Source of the DNA: Mucilaginibacter sp. OK268
Lineage (GTDB): Bacteria > Bacteroidota > Bacteroidia > Sphingobacteriales > Sphingobacteriaceae
Length of the DNA: 64,000 nucleotides
Direction of reading: 5' to 3'
NCBI RefSeq assembly: GCF_900103125.1
Contig: NZ_FNJV01000002.1
Coordinates: forward strand, 186,001 to 250,000
Shown: in pieces, positions 50,035-57,322 of the stretch
Layout: the number at the start of each line of letters is the position of its first letter
Numbering within the stretch: position 1 is the first letter of the stretch
Notes under the pieces: generated by a model
What the model was told of the DNA's origin: nothing
What the model saw: only the letters and a program-made list of their open reading frames with translations
Database searches by the model: none
Translations under genes and position numbers: made by a program

Positions 50035-50116
50035 TGTCTGAATCAGAATTTCAGAATTAATTAATTCCCAGAATTATTCTGTGCATTCTAAAATCCTGCG
50101 AATTCTGATTCAGACA
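50035..50116. repeat. 16-bp inverted repeat TGTCTGAATCAGAATT
   Basis: Arms 50035-50050 and 50101-50116 are perfect. Same word as the 30-bp repeat at 40947-41045, showing two related copies 9 kb apart in the cluster. Confidence 0.9.
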
Positions 50117-50154
50117 ATCTCAATACTCAATACACACATCTAATATCCCAACAA

Positions 50155-51348
50155 ATGAGTTACAAAATTTATTTACATGATACCGAAACCGACTGTATAG
50201 GTTCGGGCACCTTGTCATCATCTTACATCAAACAACAGCTGGAGGCAGCAGCCGGTGCCGATGTAGAAGTCCACATCAGCTCTGTAGGTGGCAGCGCGTT
50301 TGATGCCATCGCCATTTATGACTTGCTTAAAAAATATCCCGGCAGGGTAACTACTTACATAGACGCACTGGCCGCCTCTGCAGCTTCGGTTGTGGCAATG
50401 GGCGGCCAGCAGGTCGTGATGGGCAAATATGCCTTGCTCATGATCCACAAACCTATGATAGGCTCTGGCGGTAATGCCGATGAGCTTTTAAAAGATGTGC
50501 AGATGTTGAATGTAGTACAATCGCGCCTGGCACAGATCTACATGGATAAATCAGGATTAGACGGCCTCACCATCAACAGTCTTATCAATTCCGTTACCTG
50601 GATGACTGCCGACCAGGCCCTTGATCTGGGCTTTATTGACCGCATTGATGATTACAATTCGCCCATTACCAACAGCGCCCTCATCCAAAAATACACCGAT
50701 ACCGCCCCCGCGGTTTACCAGCGATGCATTAACAAAATCTTAAACAATAAAAACAACATGAACATCGAAAACAAAGAACTTATCGAGAAAACCACGTCGG
50801 TTTTGGATAAGATTATGAACTTCTTCAAAAAAGTGGTAAACAAGCAAACCATTACCGACAAAGGCACGCTGCATCACGCCGCCGACATTGGCGAGGGCAC
50901 CGAAGTGTACCAGGACGAAGACATGACCACTCCTGCCCCTGCCGACACCTACACCACTGCTGACGGCAAAAAAATAGCCGTACAAAAAGGTCAGGTTCAA
51001 AAGGTAAGTCCCTGCGAAACCGATGCCAGCGACGAGGACGATGATGACGATCTGCCCGAGGATAAATTTAAATCGTCAAAAAAACCTGCCGATATTGAAA
51101 ACCGTGTGCAGCAACTCAAAGCCAGGCTTCATGCTCAGAACGCATTACTGAGCGAAGCCAAAGCGGCCTTGGAAGCAGCTAATAACAGCCTGCAAAAAAC
51201 ACGCGTAGAGGTTAAAAACGAAATCAAATCAACCTTTACACCCGAAGGTTCCAAACGCAGCAACAAAGCAAAAGCAGAGGCAACCCCATTCTTCGCCCCA
51301 CAAAGCGAAATAGCTAAAAACGCGGTTAAAAAAGCAATTTCAAAATAG
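50155..51348 (+). CDS. Prohead protease (ClpP/S14-like) with C-terminal scaffold-like domain
   Basis: A 397-residue protein. Residues 1-180 are a ClpP-like serine protease: VHISSVGGSAFDAIAIYDLL, nucleophile in ALAASAASVVAMGG, catalytic His in LLMIHKPMIGSG, and the acid probably in ALDLGFIDRIDD. The rest (from about residue 200) is acidic and helical with coiled coil (ENRVQQLKARLHAQNALLSE) like a scaffolding protein, and an in-frame ATG at 50758 could start a separate 196-residue scaffold. This order resembles the protease/scaffold overlap of lambda-type phages. Confidence 0.9.
   Translation: MSYKIYLHDTETDCIGSGTLSSSYIKQQLEAAAGADVEVHISSVGGSAFDAIAIYDLLKKYPGRVTTYIDALAASAASVVAMGGQQVVMGKYALLMIHKPMIGSGGNADELLKDVQMLNVVQSRLAQIYMDKSGLDGLTINSLINSVTWMTADQALDLGFIDRIDDYNSPITNSALIQKYTDTAPAVYQRCINKILNNKNNMNIENKELIEKTTSVLDKIMNFFKKVVNKQTITDKGTLHHAADIGEGTEVYQDEDMTTPAPADTYTTADGKKIAVQKGQVQKVSPCETDASDEDDDDDLPEDKFKSSKKPADIENRVQQLKARLHAQNALLSEAKAALEAANNSLQKTRVEVKNEIKSTFTPEGSKRSNKAKAEATPFFAPQSEIAKNAVKKAISK
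50758..51348 (+). other. Candidate internal start for a nested scaffold protein
   Basis: ATG 50758 is in frame, in an A/T-rich leader AACAATAAAAACAACATG typical of starts in this phylum, exactly at the border of protease and scaffold-like parts (MNIENKELIEKTTSVLDKIM). Translation from here would give 196 residues without the protease. Confidence 0.55.
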
Positions 51349-51450
51349 TTGGCAGTTAACGGTTTGCAGTTAGTTCATCAAATCCTAACCCCTTCATAAC
51401 TGCATACTGCCTACGGCAAACTGCATACTAACAATCAAACAATATTCTAA
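51349..51450. repeat. Imperfect inverted word repeat (GGCAGTT/AACTGC)
   Basis: TTGGCAGTTAACGGTTTGCA and TTAGTT words are mirrored in part by AACTGCATACTGCCTACGGC and AAACTGCATACTAA. It occupies the protease-capsid spacer. Confidence 0.6.
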
Positions 51451-51458
51451 AAAAACAA

Positions 51459-52667
51459 ATGGCTCAATTTACATTCACTAACAACACCTATGCCGGCGAA
51501 GCGCTGGCCGGGTTCATGGCAAGCACACTGCTGGAAGCCGATTCCGTAAAGCGTGGCCTGCTCACCGTAATTAACGACGTAAAATCGCGCAAGGTTATAC
51601 TTGATGTTGATGACGACGTTGTACTACAAAACCCATCCGGTCTGTTCACCGATCAGGGTACCACCGCTCAGCAAACTGAAAGCTACCTTGATCCCGTAGT
51701 GTACGAATTCATGAAGCAGGAACAATGGGACAAGCTGGCTCAATCATGGGAAGCCCAAGCCTTGAAACCGGGCGCGTTTATGGACTATGAAGGCATTGTT
51801 GACCTGTCTGACTTTATGGTGCAACGTTATTTAACCAAAATACAAATAGCTAACGAGCGCCTGTATTGGTTAGGCAAAAGTGCCACCAAAGAAGCTGCCT
51901 TTACTGCCGATTTCGCAGGTCTATTACCAACCATAGCTGCCGCATCCGGAGTTTACAAAGTTGATCTGGGCAAATCAGCCACATCCATGGCGGCAACCGC
52001 TATTGATGCATCAGGTATAGTAACCGTAGCCAGCACAGCCACTTTACGTGATGGCGACGTGGTTACTATTACCGGTGTAACCGGCAGCAGCAAGGATACT
52101 ACCAACGGAGCTACTGGTATCAACGTACAGGGACAATCGTACTTCATTAAAGTAGTAAGCGCTACAAGCTTCAAGCTGGTACGTAACTTTAACGAGGTAA
52201 ACACCCGAAAACCGGCAACCTTCACCGGTACATCAACAGCGGCAACTGTTAGCTACATCAATGCCAGCAATGTATTAGGCGTACTGGCCGGCATCTATGC
52301 ACAATTGGATCCAGCCGATCGTAGCCAATCTGATTTTAACCTACAGATCCCATTACACGTAGGTTATGCCTACGCCCAGGCACAGGCAGATAAAGCGGTT
52401 AATGTACTTAACGCTTTCACCGATCCTAAAAAGATGGACTACTTGGGTTTACCATTACAATTGATGAACCACTGGCAAGCCAATACCATCCTCGGTGCAC
52501 GCTCGTCAAACTTGTTCTTAGGAGTGGATCTATTGGGTGATGCTTCGGAACTATCAACCGTTTACATGAAACCCTACACTAATGACAACGTAGTGCGCAT
52601 GAAGGCCCGCATGAAAGCCGCGGTAAACTACAAATTCGCCAACGAGCTATTCTACCTGAGCGCGTAG
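51459..52667 (+). CDS. Major capsid protein
   Basis: A 402-residue structural protein. The N-terminal 140 residues are helix-rich (GEALAGFMASTLLEADSVKR, DKLAQSWEAQALKPGAFMDY) and the C-terminal portion (PLHVGYAYAQAQADKAVNVL, MKPYTNDNVVRMKARMKAAV, ANELFYLSA) fits an HK97-like coat. Residues about 165-260 are Ala/Thr/Gly-rich strands (VASTATLRDGDVVTITGVTG) that look like an inserted surface domain. It follows the protease/scaffold directly, as expected for a capsid gene. Confidence 0.85.
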   Translation: MAQFTFTNNTYAGEALAGFMASTLLEADSVKRGLLTVINDVKSRKVILDVDDDVVLQNPSGLFTDQGTTAQQTESYLDPVVYEFMKQEQWDKLAQSWEAQALKPGAFMDYEGIVDLSDFMVQRYLTKIQIANERLYWLGKSATKEAAFTADFAGLLPTIAAASGVYKVDLGKSATSMAATAIDASGIVTVASTATLRDGDVVTITGVTGSSKDTTNGATGINVQGQSYFIKVVSATSFKLVRNFNEVNTRKPATFTGTSTAATVSYINASNVLGVLAGIYAQLDPADRSQSDFNLQIPLHVGYAYAQAQADKAVNVLNAFTDPKKMDYLGLPLQLMNHWQANTILGARSSNLFLGVDLLGDASELSTVYMKPYTNDNVVRMKARMKAAVNYKFANELFYLSA

Positions 52668-52676
52668 TTTAATTAC

Positions 52677-52737
52677 TGAGTTATTGAATTATTGATTTAG
52701 GGAATTGAAAAACTCGCTACAATAATTCAATAACTCA
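52677..52737. repeat. Perfect 18-bp inverted repeat TGAGTTATTGAATTATTG
   Basis: Arms 52677-52694 and 52720-52737 are exact. Starts 10 bp after the capsid stop codon. Further TCACTAATTCAAT words continue up to the next start. Confidence 0.92.
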
Positions 52738-52780
52738 AAACCTGGCCTAATCACTAATTCAATCAATCACTAATTAAAAT

Positions 52781-53368
52781 ATGTCAATTTATAATAAAAT
52801 AAATGCAGGGTTTAAGCTGGGTACGGCTGATCCCATTACAGCGGGCATCGAAGATGTGGTCTACATCTTTAACCAGGATGATATTGCACTCACTTATGAT
52901 ATCACCAATCCGCTTATCGTAACCGGTTTAACAGCGGTTAGCGCGGCTAAAGTTTACAAATTTGAAGGCACCAACAACAGCTTTGGTACTACTTCCAAAC
53001 TGGCCAAAACACAGGTTGGTCCGCGCTACACCGAAGAAATAGACTTTAATATCGCCGGGCTGTCTGTTGATATCAAAACACAGTTAACCGCCATGGGTTA
53101 CGGCAGGGTTTGCGCCATCACGGTTAACAATTACAAATCCAGCGATTCGGCTATCGAGCTTTTCGGAGCCGTAAATGGACTGATCCTGACCGATGCGGAA
53201 CGCAATGCAGCCGATGAAACATTGGACGGGGGTTACAAGTTAAAACTTACCAATCCGGATAAACTGAAGGAACCCTACCCTCCACGCGCGGTATCTATCG
53301 CGCCACAGTCTGGCACAGCTACTTACGCCAGTACAATAGCAGCATTAGAGACTTTAGTGGCCGCATAA
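52781..53368 (+). CDS. Putative tail-tube-like structural protein
   Basis: A 195-residue soluble protein with alternating strands (EDVVYIFNQDDIALTYDITN, RYTEEIDFNIAGLSVDIKTQ, YGRVCAITVNNYKSSDSAIE, LFGAVNGLILTDAERNAADE) and a Pro-rich region EPYPPRAVSI near the end. Size and strand pattern fit tail-tube or head-decoration proteins; the location between capsid and portal is unusual for a tube. Assignment tentative. Confidence 0.55.
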   Translation: MSIYNKINAGFKLGTADPITAGIEDVVYIFNQDDIALTYDITNPLIVTGLTAVSAAKVYKFEGTNNSFGTTSKLAKTQVGPRYTEEIDFNIAGLSVDIKTQLTAMGYGRVCAITVNNYKSSDSAIELFGAVNGLILTDAERNAADETLDGGYKLKLTNPDKLKEPYPPRAVSIAPQSGTATYASTIAALETLVAA

Positions 53369-53372
53369 TCAT

Positions 53373-53463
53373 TGCGTCATTCGGTCATTAGTCATTATAA
53401 AATGGCTAATGACCATAAAATTCATCAACATCAACTAATGACCTAATGACTAATGATCCTATG
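53373..53463. repeat. Inverted repeat of TCATTAG words
   Basis: Left TCATT words at spacings of 8 and 7 (GTCATTCGGTCATTAGTCAT), right ATGACCTAATGACTAATGAT. The right arm runs into the start of the next gene. Confidence 0.8.
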
Positions 53464-53721
53464 ACAAAAAAATATATCCTAAAGCCCGGCAAGCATCAGT
53501 TCGCCCCGGGCTCCGCGGCAGTGCATGATAATGACTCTCTTACAGATGCTGAATTGGAATGGTACATGGAAAGATATCCGCATATAATAAGTTTGTTTGC
53601 CCCCCAGGCCCCTGAAGGGGGAGTCGAAAAGGACGAACAAGAAATAGAAAAACCAAATAACAAAAAAATAAAAGGGGTTGGCTCGCTAACTTCTCCTTCA
53701 GGGGGTGAGGGAGGCTTATGA
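53461..53721 (+). CDS. Small head-associated protein with repeat-encoded tail (86 aa)
   Basis: I choose ATG 53461 (MTKKYILKPGKHQFAPGSAA); an ATG five codons upstream lies in the inverted repeat. The N-terminal 48 residues (VHDNDSLTDAELEWYMERYP, HIISLF) look like a conserved small Bacteroidetes phage protein. The rest (APQAPEGGVEKDEQ, then LTSPSGGEGG) is encoded by the arms of a CCCCTGAAGGGG-type repeat, so that repeat has inserted in the coding region. It overlaps the portal gene by ATGA. Confidence 0.75.
   Translation: MTKKYILKPGKHQFAPGSAAVHDNDSLTDAELEWYMERYPHIISLFAPQAPEGGVEKDEQEIEKPNNKKIKGVGSLTSPSGGEGGL
53600..53716. repeat. Repeat of the CCCCTGAAGGGG class inside a coding region
   Basis: Left arm CCCCCCAGGCCCCTGAAGGG plus GGAGTC (53600-53626); right arm CTCCTTCAGGGGGTGAGGGA plus GG (53695-53716). 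Both are translated as part of the small protein. Confidence 0.8.
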
Positions 53722-55001
53722 AAACATATCTCCCTCAGATTGAGCGAAGAATATTGGTACGACCCAACCAGACCTATGGCATTCTAAATTATGATCTGGA
53801 CAATGCCTATCCACAACGTATGCTGGAACTGGTTGCCGCTTCGCCCACAGCAAAAGACTGCTGGAACAAAAGAGCAAAATTTATAACCGGCAATGGTTTT
53901 GAAGTAAAAAACCTGAGCAAACAAATTGTAAATGAAAAAGGGCTGACATTAGCTAAACTATTAAAAGCCTTAGCTACCGATAAAGCCCTATTCACAGGCT
54001 TTGGTATACATGCAAACTACAATGCCAACTTTAAAATATCATCAATCAATTATGTAAAATTTGAGGATATACGTATGGGCGATACGGATAATGAGGATAC
54101 CGCTAATAAATACGCTCTTTACTCAGACTGGGGTCGTAAGACCTGGAAAAACATTATGCGCAGCAAGATCATCTTCCTGGATAAATACAACCCATATCCA
54201 GCAGTAATCGAACAACAGGTTGCCGATGCAGGTGGCTGGGAGCATTATAAAGGACAGCTTTTATATTTTAATCCCGAGGTAGATGATTACCCTTTGATTG
54301 AAGCCGATTCTGTTTGGGAAGATTTTGAGACTGAAGCCGGCATCAAGATCTTTAATAATCGCGAAGTTACTACAGGCTTTTTACCATCAACCATGCTATT
54401 TATGCAGGCCCGACGGGAAGAAGCTGATAACAGCCGTCCAGACGCAGATGAGTATGGTGGGATAAACACTCCATCGCAATTAGAAAAAGATCTTGGAGCT
54501 TTTCAAGGAACAAAAAGCGCTCAAAAAATAATTGTTATAGAGTACGAGGATGAAAGTACAAAACCTGAATTCAAAGCTTATCCTATTCAAAATAATGATA
54601 AACTTTTTGAAACTACCGAAAGGTCGGTAGAGGCACGTATCATCAAAGGTTTTTCGGTACCAAAAGAGCTTATCAACTCCGAAAAATCTTCGGGACTGAG
54701 TAATGGCAGTGAGAAAAAAGAGGCGATCATCGAATTTAATGATAATACCTCGCCCGATAGGCTGGAACTTTCCGAAACCTTTTCTGAGTTATTCAGTCAT
54801 TTTCATATCAATATTAACCCAACCGATAACTGGAATATTATACCTGTACCAACTTTAATTGCTGACGATAATATTGGTGTTAAAGCAGGAGGCAGCATCA
54901 ATGATCTGCTATTATCAAACATCCCATCAAAAAACAAAATAGCGACACTGGTGCACGCATTTGGTTTTAAACAGGCTGAAGCCGAAGCCATGTGCCCCTA
55001 A
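53718..55001 (+). CDS. Phage portal protein
   Basis: A 427-residue protein. Typical portal features: an N-terminal clip/wing part (NLDNAYPQRM-like start QTYGILNYDLDNAYPQRMLE, KDCWNKRAKFITGNGFEVKN), helical body, and a long segment EARIIKGFSVPKELINSEKS then GLSNGSEKKEAIIEFNDNTS, characteristic of portal wing and stem regions. It lies after the capsid instead of before the protease. Its final codons TGCCCCTAA are part of the next inverted repeat, which provides the stop. Confidence 0.8.
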   Translation: MKTYLPQIERRILVRPNQTYGILNYDLDNAYPQRMLELVAASPTAKDCWNKRAKFITGNGFEVKNLSKQIVNEKGLTLAKLLKALATDKALFTGFGIHANYNANFKISSINYVKFEDIRMGDTDNEDTANKYALYSDWGRKTWKNIMRSKIIFLDKYNPYPAVIEQQVADAGGWEHYKGQLLYFNPEVDDYPLIEADSVWEDFETEAGIKIFNNREVTTGFLPSTMLFMQARREEADNSRPDADEYGGINTPSQLEKDLGAFQGTKSAQKIIVIEYEDESTKPEFKAYPIQNNDKLFETTERSVEARIIKGFSVPKELINSEKSSGLSNGSEKKEAIIEFNDNTSPDRLELSETFSELFSHFHININPTDNWNIIPVPTLIADDNIGVKAGGSINDLLLSNIPSKNKIATLVHAFGFKQAEAEAMCP

Positions 55002-55086
55002 TCTCTTCAAAGGGGGATAGTTACACTTTAACAATATTAATATGAACAAATACTTTAAAATACCCCCTTTAAGGGGTTGGAGGGCT
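54994..55086. repeat. Repeat of the CCCCT-AAGGGG class after the portal gene
   Basis: CCCCTAATCTCTTCAAAGGG plus GG and, on the other side, CCCCCTTTAAGGGGTTGGAG plus GG form an imperfect inverted pair spanning the spacer; it supplies the portal stop codon. Confidence 0.78.
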
Positions 55087-55091
55087 ATGCT

Positions 55092-55706
55092 ATGATCTAT
55101 TTGATCAATAAAACCACTTTTCAGCAATACGAGGATATAACTGTAAACATAAAACCCGAACGCCTCAATGTGTTCATTAAAAAAGCCCAGGACCTCGATC
55201 TGAAACCATTTTTAGGACATGCGTTCTACTATGATTTTTTAACCTACTTTAATGAAGACGGTAGTCTGAAAGATGAAACTCCGCAGCATTACAAAGATCT
55301 GCTGAACGGTGCCGAATATCTGGATCAGTACGGTCACATTATACTGTACGAGGGATTGATCCCAACGCTCGTTTATTTCACATTTGCGCGTTTCATTGAA
55401 AACGACGCGATACATTATACGCCTACTGGCCCGGTGATCAAACATCATGAAAATGGAGATCCATTATCGGCATCTGCTATAATAAAACTGGTACAGCAGC
55501 AACGCAGCACGGCAAATGCCCATGCCAATGAAGTTGAAAAGTTTTTGTGGGAAAACAAAGAGAATTTTCCGCTTTGGCGACATAATGCAAAGAATAACAG
55601 CGCAAGGCAAGCCGGGCCCCGCATCCGGGGTATCGATAAAACAGATTTCAACTATCCCGGCACCTACAACAACTATAATTTATCAATAACTGAATTTTTA
55701 AACTGA
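55092..55706 (+). CDS. Head-tail connector-like protein
   Basis: Start at ATG 55092 (MIYLINKTTFQQYEDITVNI), 204 residues. Residues 1-80 resemble the DUF6712-type head-completion proteins of Bacteroidetes phages (FIKKAQDLDLKPFLGHAFYY, ILYEGLIPTLVYFTFARFIE), with a C-terminal segment ending in SITEFLN. Follows the portal, which fits a connector. The stop overlaps the next start by TGATG. Confidence 0.75.
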   Translation: MIYLINKTTFQQYEDITVNIKPERLNVFIKKAQDLDLKPFLGHAFYYDFLTYFNEDGSLKDETPQHYKDLLNGAEYLDQYGHIILYEGLIPTLVYFTFARFIENDAIHYTPTGPVIKHHENGDPLSASAIIKLVQQQRSTANAHANEVEKFLWENKENFPLWRHNAKNNSARQAGPRIRGIDKTDFNYPGTYNNYNLSITEFLN

Positions 55707-57310
55707 TGGCAACCGATAAAAAAATAAGCGATTTACCTGTAGCGTCGACCATTAACGCATACGACAATTCAGTTTTAATAAAAAATGGCACAGATTATCA
55801 ATTTGCATTCGATACGCTGCTTCAATTTATCAGCTCGGAGCTAGCCGTTGGGGCCAATATCACTTTTGGGAGTACGCTCCCGCCAAATAATACAGGTAAG
55901 AGCGGTGATGTGTTTATAAATACCAACACAGGATCTTTTGCTCAAAAACTCACCAACACCTGGACTATCGTTTACACCCCACCACAAGGGAATAATGCTG
56001 TAGATGGCACCGTTCTGTATGGCAATACGAATCCGGGAGCATCCACAGGCAACAATAACGATACCTATATCAACACGGCAAGTGGCATTTTCTTTAAGAA
56101 ATCGGCAGGTGCATGGAACCAGGTATTTTCTATGCAAACCGGTCCGGCTGGTCCACGAGGCAATAGCGTACTTAACGGGGCGATAGACCCAATAGCATCA
56201 ACCGGCCAAAACGGCGACTTTTATTACAATACTACCACTCAATATATATTTGGTCCTAAATCAGCCGGTGCATGGCCAGCGGGCATTCGCCTAAAAGGAG
56301 CAAACGGTAATACCATATTGCATGGTACAACTACCCCATCAAACCTTACCGACGGGGTTGACGGCGACTTTTATATCAACGTTAGCACTTATGATATGTT
56401 TGGGCCTAAAGGCGGTGGCGCATGGCCTGTGCCATTTCCTTTGATATATGATCTGGGATATACACCAGAAAACTCCGCAAATAAAAATCAACCTAATGGT
56501 TATGCAGGATTAGATGGCACAGGAAAAGTTGCTGCGTCTTTGTTACCCAGTTATGTAGATGATGTAGTAGAGGCAAACAATTTTGCAACACTACCGAATC
56601 CGGGTGAAACCGGCAAAATTTACATTACACTGGATACTAATGCTGAATATCGATGGAGTGGATCAGCTTATATGCAGATCGTTGCCTCACCTGGCTCAAC
56701 TGATGCTGTACCAGAAGGTAGTATAAATAAGTATTTTACTGCCTCCCGCACCATTGCGACGGCACTAAGCGGTTTAGGTTTGGGGGATGCCGGCGCAGTA
56801 ACCGCCGCTGATACTATTGTACAAGCCGTAGGTAAGTTGCAGACACAATTTAATTCATTACTTAAAATACCTGCAGGAGGAACAACAGGTCAAGTATTGA
56901 CTACGAGCTCCGATACCGGTACTATTATTTGGAAGGATGATAATTCTGCTGTTGTTGATGATGTGACTGATTTTGTTGGTAGCCCTTTGACGTTAAGAAT
57001 ACATAATTTATCAACTAAAAACATCAATGTAAGTGGTTTTGACATTGCTGCTGGCAACACTTATGATATGGTCCAAAATTATGGAGATTCTTCCCCCGTG
57101 TTTACCGTAGATCCAACACCTTCTCTTTCCTGGGGGGCAACTTTTGCAGATAATCCATCACCCGATAATATTACTTATGTGTCATCTGGAGCAATGGATT
57201 TTGTTTCCGGGCAATATAATTACATCTATTTATTAGGTTTTATACCTAATGAGTTTGATGACCCAACCAGAACTTACGCTAATTATACCATTTACTCAAA
57301 ACCTGTATAA
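55706..57310 (+). CDS. Phage tail fibre with tandem ~45-aa collagen-like repeats
   Basis: A 534-residue protein. From residue about 50 to 230 there are four degenerate units of the form 'G-x-x-x-P-x-x-x-T-G-x-x-G-D-x-Y-I/Y-N-x-x-T-x-x-x-F-G-P-K-x-x-G-A-W', for instance GQNGDFYYNTTTQYIFGPKS. A short collagen-like TGPAGPRG joins them. Later the sequence has the fibre motif AGGTTGQVLTTSSDTGTIIW shared with the next protein. The C-terminal 130 residues (DFVGSPLTLRIHNLSTKNIN) probably form the receptor-binding tip. Confidence 0.88.
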   Translation: MATDKKISDLPVASTINAYDNSVLIKNGTDYQFAFDTLLQFISSELAVGANITFGSTLPPNNTGKSGDVFINTNTGSFAQKLTNTWTIVYTPPQGNNAVDGTVLYGNTNPGASTGNNNDTYINTASGIFFKKSAGAWNQVFSMQTGPAGPRGNSVLNGAIDPIASTGQNGDFYYNTTTQYIFGPKSAGAWPAGIRLKGANGNTILHGTTTPSNLTDGVDGDFYINVSTYDMFGPKGGGAWPVPFPLIYDLGYTPENSANKNQPNGYAGLDGTGKVAASLLPSYVDDVVEANNFATLPNPGETGKIYITLDTNAEYRWSGSAYMQIVASPGSTDAVPEGSINKYFTASRTIATALSGLGLGDAGAVTAADTIVQAVGKLQTQFNSLLKIPAGGTTGQVLTTSSDTGTIIWKDDNSAVVDDVTDFVGSPLTLRIHNLSTKNINVSGFDIAAGNTYDMVQNYGDSSPVFTVDPTPSLSWGATFADNPSPDNITYVSSGAMDFVSGQYNYIYLLGFIPNEFDDPTRTYANYTIYSKPV

Positions 57311-57322
57311 TAACTAATAGCA

